Numbered from the stretch's first letter, positions 28,304-39,063 are shown. The stretch is 64,000 nucleotides of DNA from Photobacterium salinisoli (GCF_003614885.1 NZ_QZMS01000007.1:1426001-1490000), one strand, 5' to 3'. The notes: generated from the sequence alone by a model not told the origin. Numbers and translations are program-made.

Positions 28304-29059
28304 TTATTTAAGACTCTTGAGGCTTTTTTCGGCTTGCTGGGATGTTGCCGTATTCGGATATTCAGCCACTACCTGCTCATAGAGCTTTTTCGCCACATCC
28401 GGTTTGTTGCCACGCTCGGCTAACACACCCATCTTCAACAGTGCATCGGCGCGCTTATTGGAGTCTTTGAAACTGGCTACAGCTTCAAAGTGTGTTTGAG
28501 CATCTGCCATCTTGTTCTGGGTAAAATAAAGCTGTCCAAGCCAGTAATGGGCATTGGCCGCATACACAGAATCAGGATAACTGGACAAAAATCCGTTAAA
28601 CGCCTTCACCGCACCGTCATAATCCTTTTCTTTCAGGATCAAATTCACGGCACTTTCATAAGCGGTATTTTCATCAGCACTGGCAGCATAAGTTTCACCG
28701 CCGGATACATCCTTTTTCTCTGTTTTGGCTGCAGCAGGTTGCTCGCGGCTTAATTTGTCAATTTCACGATAGAGCTCGCGCTGGCGTTCCAGCATCTGCT
28801 TCATATCATAACTGTTACGTTCAACCATACCGCGGAGTTCGCCAACTTCGCGAGACAATTCATCAAGTTGGCGCTGCATATCCAGTTGCATCTGGCTACG
28901 CGCCTCGAACATACGTTCTAAACGTTGCAGACTGCTTTCGCTGCTTGATGAGCTGCCTTTGAGCTCAGAAACAGGAGCAGGTGCGGCGACCACAGGGGTC
29001 ACCGCACCAATCAGCAACGTTAATGCGATATTCCGCATCATGTTACTGTTCATATTCAT
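28304..29059 (-). CDS. cpoB: Cell division coordinator CpoB (YbgF)
   Basis: This 251-residue periplasmic protein has a signal peptide (ending near VVAAPAP), an N-terminal trimeric coiled coil (RLERMFEARSQMQLDMQRQLDELSREVGELRGMVERN in heptads), and C-terminal TPR repeats (ESAVNLILKEKDYDGAVKAFNGFLSSYPDS, AHYWLGQLYF). CpoB joins the Tol-Pal machine with peptidoglycan synthase PBP1B at the septum. Two in-frame ATGs (codons 1 and 3) are both possible starts behind AAGG. It is the last gene of the Tol-Pal operon, starting 8 bases after pal. Confidence 0.93.
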   Translation of the reverse strand: MNMNSNMMRNIALTLLIGAVTPVVAAPAPVSELKGSSSSSESSLQRLERMFEARSQMQLDMQRQLDELSREVGELRGMVERNSYDMKQMLERQRELYREIDKLSREQPAAAKTEKKDVSGGETYAASADENTAYESAVNLILKEKDYDGAVKAFNGFLSSYPDSVYAANAHYWLGQLYFTQNKMADAQTHFEAVASFKDSNKRADALLKMGVLAERGNKPDVAKKLYEQVVAEYPNTATSQQAEKSLKSLK

Positions 29060-29067
29060 AACCTTAA

Positions 29068-29601
29068 TTAGTAAACCAGAACCGAACGACGGTTCTTAGC
29101 GTAATCGGCATCAGTGTGGCCCAGTACCAGCGGCTTCTCTTCACCGTAGCTTACGATAGAGATCTGGCTTGAAGACACACCCAGAGCCTGCAGGTACTTA
29201 GCAACAGCATTGGCACGACGCTCGCCCAGTGCAATGTTGTACTCTGGCGTACCGCGCTCATCAGCATGACCTTCTACAACAATTTTCACATCACTGTTGT
29301 TACGCAGGTATTCAGCATGTGCTTCAAGCATCGCCTGGTAGCTGGCTTGAATTTCAGCATTGTCAAACTGGAAGTAAACAGTTTGCTCCTGACGCAGTTG
29401 CTGGTTGCGGATTTCTTGCTCTGACATCGCCGCTGAACCAGAATCTACAGGTGTTACAACTGTGGTTTCTGAGCCAGTTGTACCAGCGCCAGTGTTAGTT
29501 TGAGCGGCAGAACTGTCTGTGCTGTCTGTAGAGCTACAAGCAGCCAGAGTAAACATTGGCAGCGCAATTGCCAAACCCTTTAAAACTTTATTCAGTTGCA
29601 T
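29068..29601 (-). CDS. pal: Peptidoglycan-associated lipoprotein Pal
   Basis: The 177-residue outer-membrane lipoprotein has lipobox TLAAC (Cys about residue 22), a Ser/Thr-rich linker and an OmpA-like domain. Peptidoglycan-binding residues are seen in [28 protein letters not shown], with the Asp/Arg pair that holds diaminopimelate. Pal anchors the outer membrane to the wall and binds TolB. RBS AAGGAAA precedes the ATG. It is the sixth gene of the Tol-Pal cluster, 36 bases after tolB. Confidence 0.97.
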   Translation of the reverse strand: MQLNKVLKGLAIALPMFTLAACSSTDSTDSSAAQTNTGAGTTGSETTVVTPVDSGSAAMSEQEIRNQQLRQEQTVYFQFDNAEIQASYQAMLEAHAEYLRNNSDVKIVVEGHADERGTPEYNIALGERRANAVAKYLQALGVSSSQISIVSYGEEKPLVLGHTDADYAKNRRSVLVY

Positions 29602-29637
29602 TTTTTTTCCTTATTTATCGCTATATTGCAGTGAACC

Positions 29638-30984
29638 CTATAAGAACGGTCCCCAAGATGGCGCTCTTACTCGCCCACTGGTAGCTGGTAAACGAGCCTT
29701 AAAACGACCATCTATTGATACCAGAGACAACTCGTTGGATTTGTTATTAACCGAGCTGTAGATCACCATGCCACCGTTAGGGGCAATGCTTGGAGATTCA
29801 TCCAAAAATGTTTTCGTCAAAATCTGTACAGCACCCGTTTTCAAATCCTGTTTGGCAATGTTGTAACCCGAGTCCGATCGGTTCACCATTACCAAATAGC
29901 GGCCATCTGGAGTCAGCTGACCACCGAGATTTTGCGATCCTTGCCATGTCAGACGCTCAGTCGAACCGTCAGCTAAATTTACTCGATATATCTGAGGTTT
30001 ACCACCTCTGTCTGACGTGAAAATCATAGATTGACCGCTTGGATCCCAAAACGCTTCAGTGTTGTTTGCACGCCCGTCCGTCACCTGTTTCATCGCTTTA
30101 GTTTGTAAGTCCATTACGTAAACTTGCAAACTCCCACTTTTCGACAAGACCATGGCCAGTTTCTTCCCGTCAGGGGAAAAACGCGGTGAACCATTGTGTC
30201 TAGGGAATGAGGCGACCATTTCACGAGTCCCATTCGTAATGTTCATGATAAAAATCTGGGACTGCTGATTCTCAAAGCTGACATAAGCCAGTTTGTTGCC
30301 GTCAGGAGACCAGGATGGCGACATCAGCGGCTGTTTGGATTTCAGGACCAGTTGCTCGTTATAGCCATCGTAATCAGCAATGCGAAGCTGATACGGATAA
30401 TCCGAATTATCGTCGATGACCACATAAGAAATACGCGTCAGGAACGCCCCTTTTTCACCGGTCAGTTTTTCATAAACCACATCCGAGATACGATGTGCAT
30501 ACTGACGCATACGGTTAGTTCTGACTGTCGCTCGGTTGTTCAGCAAAACGTGATCACTGGTCTGAACCAGTTTACCGTCTTCCAGACCACGACTCTCACC
30601 GTTGGTTAACTGACCACGCACCACATCAATCAGTTGGTAATTGATAACATAATTACCATCAGCGTTTTTGCTGACAGAGCCTGTTACCAGCGCGTCTACC
30701 CCCAGTGCTGTCCAGGCGGCATAGTTGATATCTGCCTCGCTGGTCGGCGTTTGCGGCATGGCATTAGGTGCGACAGGACTAAATTTGCCACTGCGACGTA
30801 AATCCGAGGCAATTACTGACGCCATATCAACAGGCGCTGCGCCACCACCTTCCCACCGAAAGGGAATAATGCCGATTGGGCGTGCCGAGTCGACACCTTC
30901 TGTAATGACCAGTTCCAGTTCAGCGTGTGCCAGTTGGCTCATGGTGAGCAGGGCGACACACAAGCCCAAAATCCAACGTTTCAT
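29638..30984 (-). CDS. tolB: Tol-Pal system beta-propeller protein TolB
   Basis: This 448-residue periplasmic protein has a signal peptide ([15 protein letters not shown]), an N-terminal alpha/beta domain (about 22-165) carrying the TolA-binding segment, and a C-terminal six-bladed propeller. WD40-like PD40 repeats are visible ([58 protein letters not shown]). TolB moves between Pal and OmpA/TolA during constriction. RBS AGAGGGAAA precedes the ATG, 13 bases after tolA. Confidence 0.97.
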   Translation of the reverse strand: MKRWILGLCVALLTMSQLAHAELELVITEGVDSARPIGIIPFRWEGGGAAPVDMASVIASDLRRSGKFSPVAPNAMPQTPTSEADINYAAWTALGVDALVTGSVSKNADGNYVINYQLIDVVRGQLTNGESRGLEDGKLVQTSDHVLLNNRATVRTNRMRQYAHRISDVVYEKLTGEKGAFLTRISYVVIDDNSDYPYQLRIADYDGYNEQLVLKSKQPLMSPSWSPDGNKLAYVSFENQQSQIFIMNITNGTREMVASFPRHNGSPRFSPDGKKLAMVLSKSGSLQVYVMDLQTKAMKQVTDGRANNTEAFWDPSGQSMIFTSDRGGKPQIYRVNLADGSTERLTWQGSQNLGGQLTPDGRYLVMVNRSDSGYNIAKQDLKTGAVQILTKTFLDESPSIAPNGGMVIYSSVNNKSNELSLVSIDGRFKARLPATSGRVRAPSWGPFL

Positions 30985-30997
30985 TTAGCTTTCCCTC

Positions 30998-32044
30998 TTA
31001 ACTTACTGGCTTCACGGTTAAGCGAATTGAACGCAGTTTTTCCACCACTGCCGGATCTTCTGGCATGGGAAACTGGCTGACTTTTGCAACGGCCGCTTTT
31101 GCTGCGCGGCACAAACCTGTATCGCCCCCCACATCCGACACATCCAGCAGCAGTCCGCTCACTGACAGTCGCATTTGCAGGTTGCACTCTTTACCCGAGA
31201 AATTTTGATCAAACAGCAAATTTTGCTGAATCATCTGTTTATAAATCTCGCCGTAACGGGCAGTTTCATCAGCGATGAACTGCCCCTTCGCACTGCCGCG
31301 TTGCTCAGTTTCCGCTTCCAGACCTGCAAACATGTCATTAAGGGCCGCTTCCTGCTGTCGCTGCAGTGCTTTTGCTTCTTTCGCTTTACGTTCGGCTTCT
31401 TTACGGGCGGCTTCAGCTTTACGCGCTTCTTCTTCCGCTTTTTTCTTCGCCGCTACCTTCGCTTTACGTTCAGCTTCTGCCTGGCGAGCCGCTTCTTCCG
31501 CGCGCTTTTGCTCTTCAATTTTCTGCTGACGCGCAATTTCAGCTTTACGTGTAGCTTCTTCAGCTTCCTGCTTAGCTTTTAACTTAGCCTGGCGCTCAGC
31601 TTCTGCTTTTTTCGCTTCTTCACGAGCCAGTTTCGCTTGTTCGTCCGCCTGACGCTTTTCTTCTGCTGCTTTTTCTTTTTCACGAGAAATCCGGGCTCTT
31701 TCAGCATCTGCTTCGCGCGCCGCTTTCTCAGCCTGAAGCTTATCTGCTCTCAGCTTGCGAATGCGCTCTTCTTCAGCCTGACGCTGCTGTTCCAGTGCGA
31801 CAGCCTGGCGCTCAAGGCGCTCAAGACGTTCCTGCTCGGCTTTCTTCGCCGCATCACGCTGCTCGCGAAACTGACGGGCCTGCTGATTAACCAAAGCAGG
31901 ATCCACGACAACGGCCTGAATAGTCGAACCCTGAGGCTTAGGCTTCGACATAGTAAAATCCGTTCCCCAAATCAGAGCAGCAAACAATACAGCATGGAAA
32001 AATAACGAAATGATGATGGCAACTGTATAGTTGTTTTTTTTCAT
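30998..32044 (-). CDS. tolA: Cell envelope integrity protein TolA
   Basis: The 348-residue protein has one N-terminal transmembrane helix (YTVAIIISLFFHAVLFAALIW), then about 170 residues of Ala/Lys/Glu-rich helix with AEEKRQAD and AERKAK-type repeats (domain II). A globular C-terminal domain III follows (about 250-348; CNLQMRLSVSGLLLDVSDVGGDTGLCRAAKAAV with its disulfide pair). It carries the proton-motive force signal from TolQR to TolB-Pal. The repetitive helix is reflected in low-complexity antisense frames, which are not genes. Confidence 0.95.
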   Translation of the reverse strand: MKKNNYTVAIIISLFFHAVLFAALIWGTDFTMSKPKPQGSTIQAVVVDPALVNQQARQFREQRDAAKKAEQERLERLERQAVALEQQRQAEEERIRKLRADKLQAEKAAREADAERARISREKEKAAEEKRQADEQAKLAREEAKKAEAERQAKLKAKQEAEEATRKAEIARQQKIEEQKRAEEAARQAEAERKAKVAAKKKAEEEARKAEAARKEAERKAKEAKALQRQQEAALNDMFAGLEAETEQRGSAKGQFIADETARYGEIYKQMIQQNLLFDQNFSGKECNLQMRLSVSGLLLDVSDVGGDTGLCRAAKAAVAKVSQFPMPEDPAVVEKLRSIRLTVKPVS

Positions 32045-32052
32045 TTACTTCC

Positions 32053-32502
32053 CTATTGCTCAAATGGCTCAGTCATCAGACCCACAGAGCCAACACCTGC
32101 CTGATTCAAAGCATCCAGTGTTTCGATAATCGCTGAATAAGGGACTCTGGCATCACCACCCACCATAACGGGCGTTTTCGGATTAAGCTGCAATTCGGCT
32201 TTAACGCGCGTCAGCAGTTCCGTCAACGGCAAGCCACGTATCATGTCATCGTTGTTGACGCTCAGACCAAGCTGACCATCTTTGTCCACCTCGACAATGA
32301 TAGGTGCGCCAGTATCGTTTTCACCGGCCAGCTCTGCCGCGGTTTTTGCCGTATGTGTTGCCGGTAACTCGACATCCACGCCCTGAGTCACAAATGGTGC
32401 TGTCACCATAAAGATGATCAGGAGTACCAACATCACATCAATGTACGGAACAACATTGATTTCCGCCGTCATCTTGCGCTTTTTCGGTTGATAAACCGCC
32501 AT
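32053..32502 (-). CDS. tolR: Tol-Pal system protein TolR
   Basis: This is a 149-residue ExbD/TolR-family protein with one transmembrane helix near the N-terminus (INVVPYIDVMLVLLIIFMVTAPF), whose Asp is part of the proton path. A periplasmic domain follows. I chose the ATG at 32502 (MAVYQPKKRKMTAEIN), with CAGGAG 7 bases upstream. A longer open frame to 32595 would run far into tolQ and gives no family match. The gene overlaps neither tolQ nor tolA and sits between them, as in all Gram-negative Tol operons. Confidence 0.95.
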   Translation of the reverse strand: MAVYQPKKRKMTAEINVVPYIDVMLVLLIIFMVTAPFVTQGVDVELPATHTAKTAAELAGENDTGAPIIVEVDKDGQLGLSVNNDDMIRGLPLTELLTRVKAELQLNPKTPVMVGGDARVPYSAIIETLDALNQAGVGSVGLMTEPFEQ

Positions 32503-32506
32503 GATG

Positions 32507-33193
32507 TTACTCCTGGTTAGCAGCAAATGCCTGACGGTGCAGGATACTGGAAAACTCTTCCATAAAGGTGGCGTAGTTATGCTCCAGTTTGGCAACCTTG
32601 TTGGTCAGGCGGTTATAAAACATCACGGCAGGAATAGCAGCAAACAGGCCCATCGCCGTTGCAACCAATGCTTCGGCAATACCCGGAGCGACCATAGCCA
32701 GTGTTGCCTGCTTCACGGCGCCCAGCGCAATAAAGGCGTGCATAATGCCCCATACTGTACCGAACAGACCGATATAAGGGCTGATTGAACCCACAGTGGC
32801 CAGAAACGGCAGATTGGTTTCCATTTCTTCCACTTCCCGTGACAGCGACACACGCATCGCACGGCCAGCTCCTTCCATAACAGATTCAGGGGCTTTGCCA
32901 TTATTACGGTGTAAACGGGCAAACTCTTTAAAGCCCGCATAAAAGATCTGTTCCGTTCCGCTCAGATCGTCTTTACGGCTCTGCACTTCCTGAAATAAAT
33001 GGGATAAATCAATGCCAGACCAGAAACGGTCTTCAAAGCGCTCGGCTTTAGATGCTGCCTGAGACAATATCTGCGAACGTTTCACAATCATCGCCCAGGA
33101 GATGACCGACATTCCCAGCAGGATCAGCATGACAATTTTGACCAGCAGGCTTGCCTGCAAAAACAAATCCAGAATAGAAAGTTCAGCACTCAC
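32507..33193 (-). CDS. tolQ: Tol-Pal system protein TolQ
   Basis: The 228-residue MotA/TolQ/ExbB-family protein has three transmembrane helices: [21 protein letters not shown] near the N-terminus, and [25 protein letters not shown] and [23 protein letters not shown] further on. With TolR it forms the proton-driven stator that energises TolA. The start is a GTG directly after the ybgC stop (TAAGTG), with GGAGA upstream inside ybgC, so translation is coupled. Confidence 0.96.
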   Translation of the reverse strand: MSAELSILDLFLQASLLVKIVMLILLGMSVISWAMIVKRSQILSQAASKAERFEDRFWSGIDLSHLFQEVQSRKDDLSGTEQIFYAGFKEFARLHRNNGKAPESVMEGAGRAMRVSLSREVEEMETNLPFLATVGSISPYIGLFGTVWGIMHAFIALGAVKQATLAMVAPGIAEALVATAMGLFAAIPAVMFYNRLTNKVAKLEHNYATFMEEFSSILHRQAFAANQE

Positions 33194-33598
33194 TTAGGCT
33201 ATCTCCGACAGTATATGTTCTGGTATCACAATAGGTTTCATTGAACTAGGGTCGACACAGGCTACCTGAACAGTAGCTTTACACAAGCATTGCCCCTCAT
33301 TGTTTACTAAAATCTGACAAAATTCGATGGAGGCTCTGCGTACTTTCAACGGCCAGGTACGAACCTTAAGCTGATCGTCTAATCTGGCACCTTTGAGGAA
33401 ATCAATTTCAAGATGGCGCACCACAAAACTGAAACCCTGCTCTAACATGTCCTGTAAGCTGACCCCAAAGCTTCTGAATAGTTCCGTTCTGCCACGCTCA
33501 AAAAACTTAAGATAATTGGCATGATAAACAATGCCGCCTGTGTCAGTGTCTTCAATATAAATAGTGATTGGCCATTCAAAGGCGTTTTCTTCCGTCAT
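33194..33598 (-). CDS. ybgC: Acyl-CoA thioesterase YbgC (Tol-Pal associated)
   Basis: This is a 134-residue hotdog-fold thioesterase. The catalytic Asp lies in YIEDTDTGGIVYHANYLKFFERGRTELF; strands and helix follow as in E. coli YbgC, which acts on short acyl-CoA and acyl-ACP and interacts with phospholipid-synthesis enzymes. I chose the ATG at 33598 (MTEENAFEWPITIYIED) because it matches the E. coli start; the frame remains open to 33664 with a hydrophobic, unrelated extension. It opens the Tol-Pal operon. Confidence 0.95.
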   Translation of the reverse strand: MTEENAFEWPITIYIEDTDTGGIVYHANYLKFFERGRTELFRSFGVSLQDMLEQGFSFVVRHLEIDFLKGARLDDQLKVRTWPLKVRRASIEFCQILVNNEGQCLCKATVQVACVDPSSMKPIVIPEHILSEIA

Positions 33599-33774
33599 CC
33601 CAATACCACTAATGATGATGCATAACCAACGCCAAAAAAATGACGTCAGAAGGTAATCCAGCAATAACTATACCGGAGTTAAATTAGAGAATGAAACCCC
33701 TGACTTTCACCATGAATTATTTCCTTTCAATTTTTGACCTTGTCGGTATTTCCGGGAAATACTGCCACATAAAG

Positions 33775-33802
33775 CACAGCCCGCTATTTTCAGCGGGCTG
33801 TG
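33775..33802 (-). terminator. Hairpin after ybgE (end of cytochrome bd operon)
   Basis: An 11-bp perfect stem (CACAGCCCGCT / AGCGGGCTGTG) with loop ATTTTC lies 20 bases past the ybgE stop and before ybgC. The T tail on the minus strand is short (CTTTATG), so read-through into the Tol operon is possible. Confidence 0.6.
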
Positions 33803-33821
33803 TTGTATAACCTACATGCCT

Positions 33822-34148
33822 TCAACTCAGACGGAGCCACAACAGACCCGCCAATATGGGCAAAGCGGCATAAGGCGTGAAAAACAGCTGCCAATACCAG
33901 CGGCGAGGCACGAAACCTACGCCAAAGATAATCGCGCTACAGCATGACCAGATGAGTGCCGGAGAAATAACAGGTCCAAAACCACCTATCTCTCTGGCGA
34001 ACAAAACGGGATCCCAGATCACGAGACCGCCTGTTACCAGTCCCATCATCAGGGCCAGCACACGTAACACACCGTGCGCCAGCCAGGCATGGCTGGTTCT
34101 GACCCAGACGTCGATGCGATTACTCACTGTCAGATTGGTTTTCAGCAT
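33822..34148 (-). CDS. ybgE: Cyd operon protein YbgE
   Basis: This is a 108-residue inner-membrane protein with three or four hydrophobic helices (VLRVLALMMGLVTGGLVIWDPVLF, ALIWSCCSAIIFGVGFVP, LFFTPYAALPILAGLLWL), matching the YbgE family. The GGLVIWDP and GVGFVPRRWYWQLFF blocks are typical. Its function is unknown but it is linked genetically to cytochrome bd. The start overlaps the end of cydX by 29 bases. Confidence 0.92.
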   Translation of the reverse strand: MLKTNLTVSNRIDVWVRTSHAWLAHGVLRVLALMMGLVTGGLVIWDPVLFAREIGGFGPVISPALIWSCCSAIIFGVGFVPRRWYWQLFFTPYAALPILAGLLWLRLS

Positions 34149-34239
34149 CCATATTCTCTGTCGTTTCTAGCCACAGTGCATTAATGATACCGAATGAGCA
34201 GGCTAACAAGACCCCCAGGATCCAGGCGAAATACCACAT
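34120..34239 (-). CDS. cydX: Cytochrome bd-I oxidase small subunit CydX
   Basis: A 39-residue protein starts MWYFAWILGVLLACSFGIIN, an exact family pattern: a single transmembrane helix with the MWYFxWILG start and the invariant Glu (LWLE) that stabilises the haem site. Its tail is ETTENMDAENQSDSE. Ribosome site AAGGAGA lies 7 bases before the ATG. It sits between cydB and ybgE as in other gammaproteobacteria. It is below 100 codons and easily missed. Confidence 0.95.
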   Translation of the reverse strand: MWYFAWILGVLLACSFGIINALWLETTENMDAENQSDSE

Positions 34240-34250
34240 AGTCAGTCTCC

Positions 34251-35387
34251 TTAGTACAGTGAATTTTTATTGTCTTCGATGTATTGCTTATCGAGACGTC
34301 CAAACATTTTGTAATAACACCAGCAGGTGTAGGCCAGAATAATAGGTACCATGACAAAAGCGACCACTGTCATAATGTTCAACGTCAGCTCACTGGACGT
34401 TGCATCCCAGAGTGTCAGACTGTGGTTCGGGATCTCGCTGGACGGCATGATGAACGGGAACATTGCAAAGCCGAAAGTCAGAATAATGCCCGCCATGGTC
34501 AGACTGGAGAACAGGAAAGCAAACCCTGCCCGTTCAATACGACATGCCAGAATCGTCAGCACAGGCATCACAATACCCAGTGCCGGAGCAATCCACAGCA
34601 GCGGCTGAGCATTGAAATTCATCATCAATGCGCCAGTCTGGCGAATCACTTCCTTATTGAGCGGGTTTGACGCCGCATCTTTTACCATCTCAGAAGCGAT
34701 CACATACCCTTCCAGGTTTTTCGCCCAAAATCCGGCCAGAACAAAAGCGACTAAGGTAATTAACGCTGTGATTGGCGCGATGTTACGTGCGCGCGCATGC
34801 AACTCCTCAGTGGTTTTCATCTGCAGATATACCGCGCCCTGAGTCACTATCATCGCCAGGCTGACAATACCGCAGAGCAAAGCAAAGGGATTCAGAAGGC
34901 CAAAAAACGAGCCTTTATACGTCGGAATCAGCAGTTCGCTCAGCACAAAAGGCACGCCTTGCAGCAAGTTACCGAAAGCGACACCAAAGATCACAGGTGG
35001 CACCAAGCTACCGATGAAAATCGCACGATCCCACAGGTTACGCCATTTTGGATCTTCAATTTTCGAGCGGTAATCAAACCCCAAAGGACGGAGCCAGAGA
35101 GCCGCGACTGTCAGAACCATGGCCAGATAAAACCCGGAAAAAGCCGTCGCATAGACTAGCGGCCAGGCCGCAAATAATGCACCGCCGGCTGTGATTAACC
35201 AAACCTGGTTACCGTCCCAGTGCGGTGCAATGGAGTTAATCATGATCCGGCGTTCGGTATCTGTTTTACCAATAATGTTGGTGAGCACACCGACGCCCAT
35301 ATCGAATCCATCTGTCACAGCAAAACCGATGCACAATACACCAATCAGCAACCACCAGATAAGACGTAACACTTCGTAATCAAACAT
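34251..35387 (-). CDS. cydB: Cytochrome bd ubiquinol oxidase subunit II CydB
   Basis: The 378-residue polytopic subunit pairs with CydA. Family blocks: VLCIGFAVTDGFDMGVGVL in helix 1, RIMINSIAPHWDGNQVWLITAGGALFAAWP, GFDYRSKIEDPKWRN, and the SLTLWDATSSELTL segment before the last helix. Length equals E. coli CydB (379). RBS CAGGAGA precedes the ATG, 25 bases past cydA. Confidence 0.97.
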   Translation of the reverse strand: MFDYEVLRLIWWLLIGVLCIGFAVTDGFDMGVGVLTNIIGKTDTERRIMINSIAPHWDGNQVWLITAGGALFAAWPLVYATAFSGFYLAMVLTVAALWLRPLGFDYRSKIEDPKWRNLWDRAIFIGSLVPPVIFGVAFGNLLQGVPFVLSELLIPTYKGSFFGLLNPFALLCGIVSLAMIVTQGAVYLQMKTTEELHARARNIAPITALITLVAFVLAGFWAKNLEGYVIASEMVKDAASNPLNKEVIRQTGALMMNFNAQPLLWIAPALGIVMPVLTILACRIERAGFAFLFSSLTMAGIILTFGFAMFPFIMPSSEIPNHSLTLWDATSSELTLNIMTVVAFVMVPIILAYTCWCYYKMFGRLDKQYIEDNKNSLY

Positions 35388-35412
35388 TTTTAATTCTCCT
35401 GTCCGTCTCAGA

Positions 35413-36996
35413 TCACTTCATGACCGGGTTGTCAGTTAAGTCATGCGGCGCGACATTCTGTTCGAAATGATAACGCCCGGTTTTCAGACTGCTTGGACCC
35501 AAACGGGCAAATTTCAGCATCAGATAGACTTCTGCGATCAGGAAACAGGTATACAGAGCAATAATGACGGCCATTGACGTCAGCACATCCGACACGGCCA
35601 CATTGGACGCCGCCATCGCTGTAGGCAAAATCTCACCCACTGCCCAGGGCTGACGACCGTACTCAGCGACAAACCAGCCTGCTTCAATGGCGATCCAAGG
35701 TAGCGGAATGGCATACAGCGCCGCACGGAGCACCCATTTTTTCTCAGTGATTTTATGACGACACGTTTGGATAAATGCTGCAGCAAACACACCCAGCATG
35801 ATAAAGCCACAGCCCACCATGATGCGGAAGCTCCAGAACAATGGCCAGACGGTAGGCAACGAATCAGCCGCTGCTTGTGCGATATCCTCTTCGGTGGCAT
35901 CCACTACCCTGTCGGTATAAGGCTTCAGCAACAGACCATAACCAAGATCTTGTTTCACGGCATCGAACGCAGCGACATTTTCAGGTGATTTGTCACCCGC
36001 ACGCAACTTCTCAAGCAAGCCATAGGCTTCCATACCGTTACGGATACGCACTTCATGCTCATCTTTCAGATCACGTAAACCTGTGACTTCAGTATCAAAT
36101 GAGCGCGTAGCAATAATACCCATCACATAGGGGATCTTAATGGCGTAATCCGTATGCATGGTTTCCTGGTTGGGAATACCGAACAAGGTGAAAGCTGCCG
36201 GCGCTTCTTCGGTGTGCCACTCCGCTTCAATAGCGGCCAGTTTTGCCTTTTGCACATCACCCAACTCGTAACCGGATTCATCACCCAGCACGATCACAGA
36301 CAGGATAGAGGCCATACCAAAAGAAGCCGCAATCGCGAATGAACGGCGGGCAAACGGCAAATCACGGCCTTTGAGGATGTAGTAAGAACTGACACCCAGA
36401 ATGAACATGGCGCCTGTCACATAGCCTGATGCCACAGTGTGAACAAATTTCACCTGAGCAACCGGGTTGAGTATCACCTCGGCAAAGCTCACCATCTCCA
36501 TGCGCATGGTTTCGAAATTGAACTCAGCGCCAACCGGGTTTTGCATCCAGGCATTGGCAATCAGAATCCACAATGCAGAGAAGTTTGAGCCCAACGCCAC
36601 CAGCCAGGTCACCGTTAAGTGCTGGCGCTTGCTGAGTCGATCCCAACCAAAAAAGAATAAGCCGACAAAAGTGGATTCAAGGAAAAAGGCTATCAGCGCT
36701 TCAATGGCGAGCGGGGCGCCGAAGATGTCGCCGACGTAGTGAGAATAGTAAGCCCAGTTCGTGCCGAACTGGAATTCCATGGTAAGTCCAGTGGCTACAC
36801 CCAGTGCAAAGTTAATGGCGAAAAGCTTACCCCAGAACTTGGTCATGTCCTTGTAGATTTGCTTTCCGGTCATCACATACACAGACTCCATGATGGCAAG
36901 CAGAAACGCCATGCCCAAAGTCAGCGGGACGAACAAAAAGTGATACATCGCAGTCATAGCGAACTGTAACCGCGATAGTTCGACGATATCAAACAT
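35413..36996 (-). CDS. cydA: Cytochrome bd ubiquinol oxidase subunit I CydA
   Basis: This 527-residue subunit carries haems b558, b595 and d and oxidises ubiquinol with reduction of O2 at very low oxygen. Visible are the N-terminal [25 protein letters not shown] with the haem-ligand His, [40 protein letters not shown], and [21 protein letters not shown]. The long Q-loop between helices 6 and 7 (residues about 250-390) is the E. coli type. RBS TAAGGAGTT precedes the ATG. It leads cydA-cydB-cydX-ybgE. Confidence 0.97.
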   Translation of the reverse strand: MFDIVELSRLQFAMTAMYHFLFVPLTLGMAFLLAIMESVYVMTGKQIYKDMTKFWGKLFAINFALGVATGLTMEFQFGTNWAYYSHYVGDIFGAPLAIEALIAFFLESTFVGLFFFGWDRLSKRQHLTVTWLVALGSNFSALWILIANAWMQNPVGAEFNFETMRMEMVSFAEVILNPVAQVKFVHTVASGYVTGAMFILGVSSYYILKGRDLPFARRSFAIAASFGMASILSVIVLGDESGYELGDVQKAKLAAIEAEWHTEEAPAAFTLFGIPNQETMHTDYAIKIPYVMGIIATRSFDTEVTGLRDLKDEHEVRIRNGMEAYGLLEKLRAGDKSPENVAAFDAVKQDLGYGLLLKPYTDRVVDATEEDIAQAAADSLPTVWPLFWSFRIMVGCGFIMLGVFAAAFIQTCRHKITEKKWVLRAALYAIPLPWIAIEAGWFVAEYGRQPWAVGEILPTAMAASNVAVSDVLTSMAVIIALYTCFLIAEVYLMLKFARLGPSSLKTGRYHFEQNVAPHDLTDNPVMK

Positions 36997-37992
36997 GATA
37001 ACTCCTTAAGTCGCCAGTCTCCCGGCAACGTACAACATAGTTGATCGAGCACGCCCAGCAAGCAATCTTCAAGATTACCGTTAATCGGTTAAAATTTCAG
37101 CAATCATTGGTTGATAACCCGACAACGCGTTTTCCATCGTTAGGCTACGCAAAACGTCAGCGAACAGGCCTGCCTGTTTTTCAAGATCATTTCCTGACTG
37201 GCGGTTAGCTCGCCAAATCGGATGTTGCAGACTTGTTTCGAATTATAGATTTTAATGTAAAACCACAAACAGAAAAGCTGAAACTAATACTACTGACTTC
37301 GCCACACAGGTTCAAAGGTATTTATAAAAAACGCGCGGATTCGCTAAGTAGATTTCGATTTAAATCGTATAGATAAGTTATTTCCATGCTCGAGATCAAA
37401 CTTTTACTAACTGCATAGTTTTGTAGCTAACACTTTAAATAAATGTGATTTTTCAATTATAAAGTTACAAAAAATGCAAACTTAATCACTTCTGCAGAGT
37501 CTAAAAACACAGCAAAATACGGGTACTTTTTCTCAGTAAAGCTGAAGAACAAAAACGGCTTGAGCGCAGAAGATAACGTCAATAAACAAGCGTAAGAACA
37601 GTACAATTAAATTAAAACCGATACGCCTTATCGATTACTTTTTCTAATGTATATAAATAAAGAGAGACGACAAGTTCACACTGCAGGTATCACCACACTG
37701 GCAGACATAACAGCTGTGACGCTTGATCGGAGATAAAGATATTCCTATTAACATTTCCCAGCCAGGTTGCGGCACCCATGTCCAAGTTTTAAACAATCAC
37801 TACCCATCCCGGGCCTGACAGAAAAATTCGCAGCTCATGCTCAGCATTCACCATTTGAGCCTTTACCAGCATCCAGGCGATGGAAACTGTCTGGATTTGA
37901 CCCGTCTGACTCACAAACTTTTTCAGAAAATGTTAATGACATTAGATTACTCAGACGGCTTTAGCCGAAAAAACCATGCGTGAAAAACAAAC
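36997..37992. other. 1-kb intergenic region upstream of cydA
   Basis: Divided between AT-rich cydA upstream DNA and a less AT-rich part nearer ruvB. No open frame looks coding; the longest (about 65 codons at 37767-37964) has no signal, no family match and a poor ribosome site. A cytochrome bd promoter with ArcA/FNR control is expected here from other species, but I found no site close enough to consensus to annotate. Confidence 0.45.
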
Positions 37993-38019
37993 AAAAACGG
38001 AGCCCAAGGCTCCGTTTTT
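37993..38019. terminator. Terminator of ruvB
   Basis: Stem AAAAACGGAGCC / GGCTCCGTTTTT with loop CAA, 20 bases past the ruvB stop, with T run in both readings. Confidence 0.88.
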
Positions 38020-38039
38020 AACATTTGATTATCTGTCTC

Positions 38040-39053
38040 TCAGCTGTTCGGGATATCCAGGCCAAAATGCAGATAGGCGCGATGGGTCGCGATCCGTCCC
38101 CTGGGTGTGCGCTGCAAATAACCCTGTTGGATCAGATAAGGTTCGAGCACATCTTCTATTGTATCCTTCTCCTCTCCGATAGCGGCCGCCAGATTGTCCA
38201 GCCCCACCGGGCCACCCATAAATTTATCAATAATCGCCATCAGCAATTTTCGATCCATATAATCAAAGCCGCTGCTGTCCACATCCAGCATATCCAGCGC
38301 CTGGCTCGCCACTTCTTCACTGATATGGCCATCACTTTTCACTTCAGCATAATCCCGTACGCGCCGTAACAAGCGGTTCGCGATACGCGGCGTGCCGCGG
38401 GCACGGCGTGCAATCTCCAGCGCCCCTTCAGGCACCATAGACAACCCGAGGCAGCGGGCACTGCGTTGAACAATATCTTGCAGATCGGCAACTTTGTAGT
38501 ATTCCAGCCGCTGAGTAATACCAAAACGATCACGCAGCGGAGAGGTCAGCGAACCGGCACGGGTTGTCGCGCCCACCAGAGTAAAAGGGGGCAGATCTAT
38601 CTTGATAGAGCGTGCTGCCGGCCCTTCACCAATCATGATATCAAGCTGGTAATCTTCCATCGCCGGGTAGAGCACTTCTTCCACCTGAGGACTGAGACGA
38701 TGAATCTCATCGATAAAGAGCACGTCATTTTCTTCAAGGTTGGTCAGGAGTGCGGCCAGATCACCGGCCTTTTCCAGCACCGGCCCTGAGGTGGTCCGTA
38801 TACTGACGCCCATTTCGTTCGCGACAATGTTAGCCAGTGTGGTTTTACCCAATCCGGGAGGCCCAAAAATCAGCAGATGATCGAGCGCTTCAGCACGCAG
38901 TTTCGCAGCCTGAATAAAAATTTCCATCTGGCCACGAACATGATCCTGGCCCTGATAATCCTCCAATAATTTCGGGCGGATGGCACGGTCTATGACCTCT
39001 TCTTCGCGGTTGACCGGGTAACTCCCCGATACCAGGCGATCAGCTTCTATCAT
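38040..39053 (-). CDS. ruvB: Holliday junction branch migration DNA helicase RuvB
   Basis: This 337-residue AAA+ motor drives branch migration with RuvA. Walker A is [12 protein letters not shown] near residue 64, Walker B is [10 protein letters not shown], and sensor and arginine-finger regions follow ([17 protein letters not shown]). The C-terminal winged helix ends in [15 protein letters not shown], typical for RuvB. It lies 10 bases after ruvA on the same strand. Confidence 0.97.
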   Translation of the reverse strand: MIEADRLVSGSYPVNREEEVIDRAIRPKLLEDYQGQDHVRGQMEIFIQAAKLRAEALDHLLIFGPPGLGKTTLANIVANEMGVSIRTTSGPVLEKAGDLAALLTNLEENDVLFIDEIHRLSPQVEEVLYPAMEDYQLDIMIGEGPAARSIKIDLPPFTLVGATTRAGSLTSPLRDRFGITQRLEYYKVADLQDIVQRSARCLGLSMVPEGALEIARRARGTPRIANRLLRRVRDYAEVKSDGHISEEVASQALDMLDVDSSGFDYMDRKLLMAIIDKFMGGPVGLDNLAAAIGEEKDTIEDVLEPYLIQQGYLQRTPRGRIATHRAYLHFGLDIPNS

Positions 39054-39063
39054 ACAATCTCAC

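Noticed and set aside
31175-31582. Plus-strand frames rich in Phe/Ser opposite tolA
   Set aside because: Shadow of the Ala/Lys/Glu-rich tolA helix; no start site, no family.
36997-37760. FNR or ArcA site upstream of cydA
   Set aside because: TTGAT half-sites occur, but none has a proper second half at the right spacing, so no operator was called.
37767-37964. Plus-strand frame of 65 codons upstream of ruvB terminator
   Set aside because: No homology, poor start context; probably chance.
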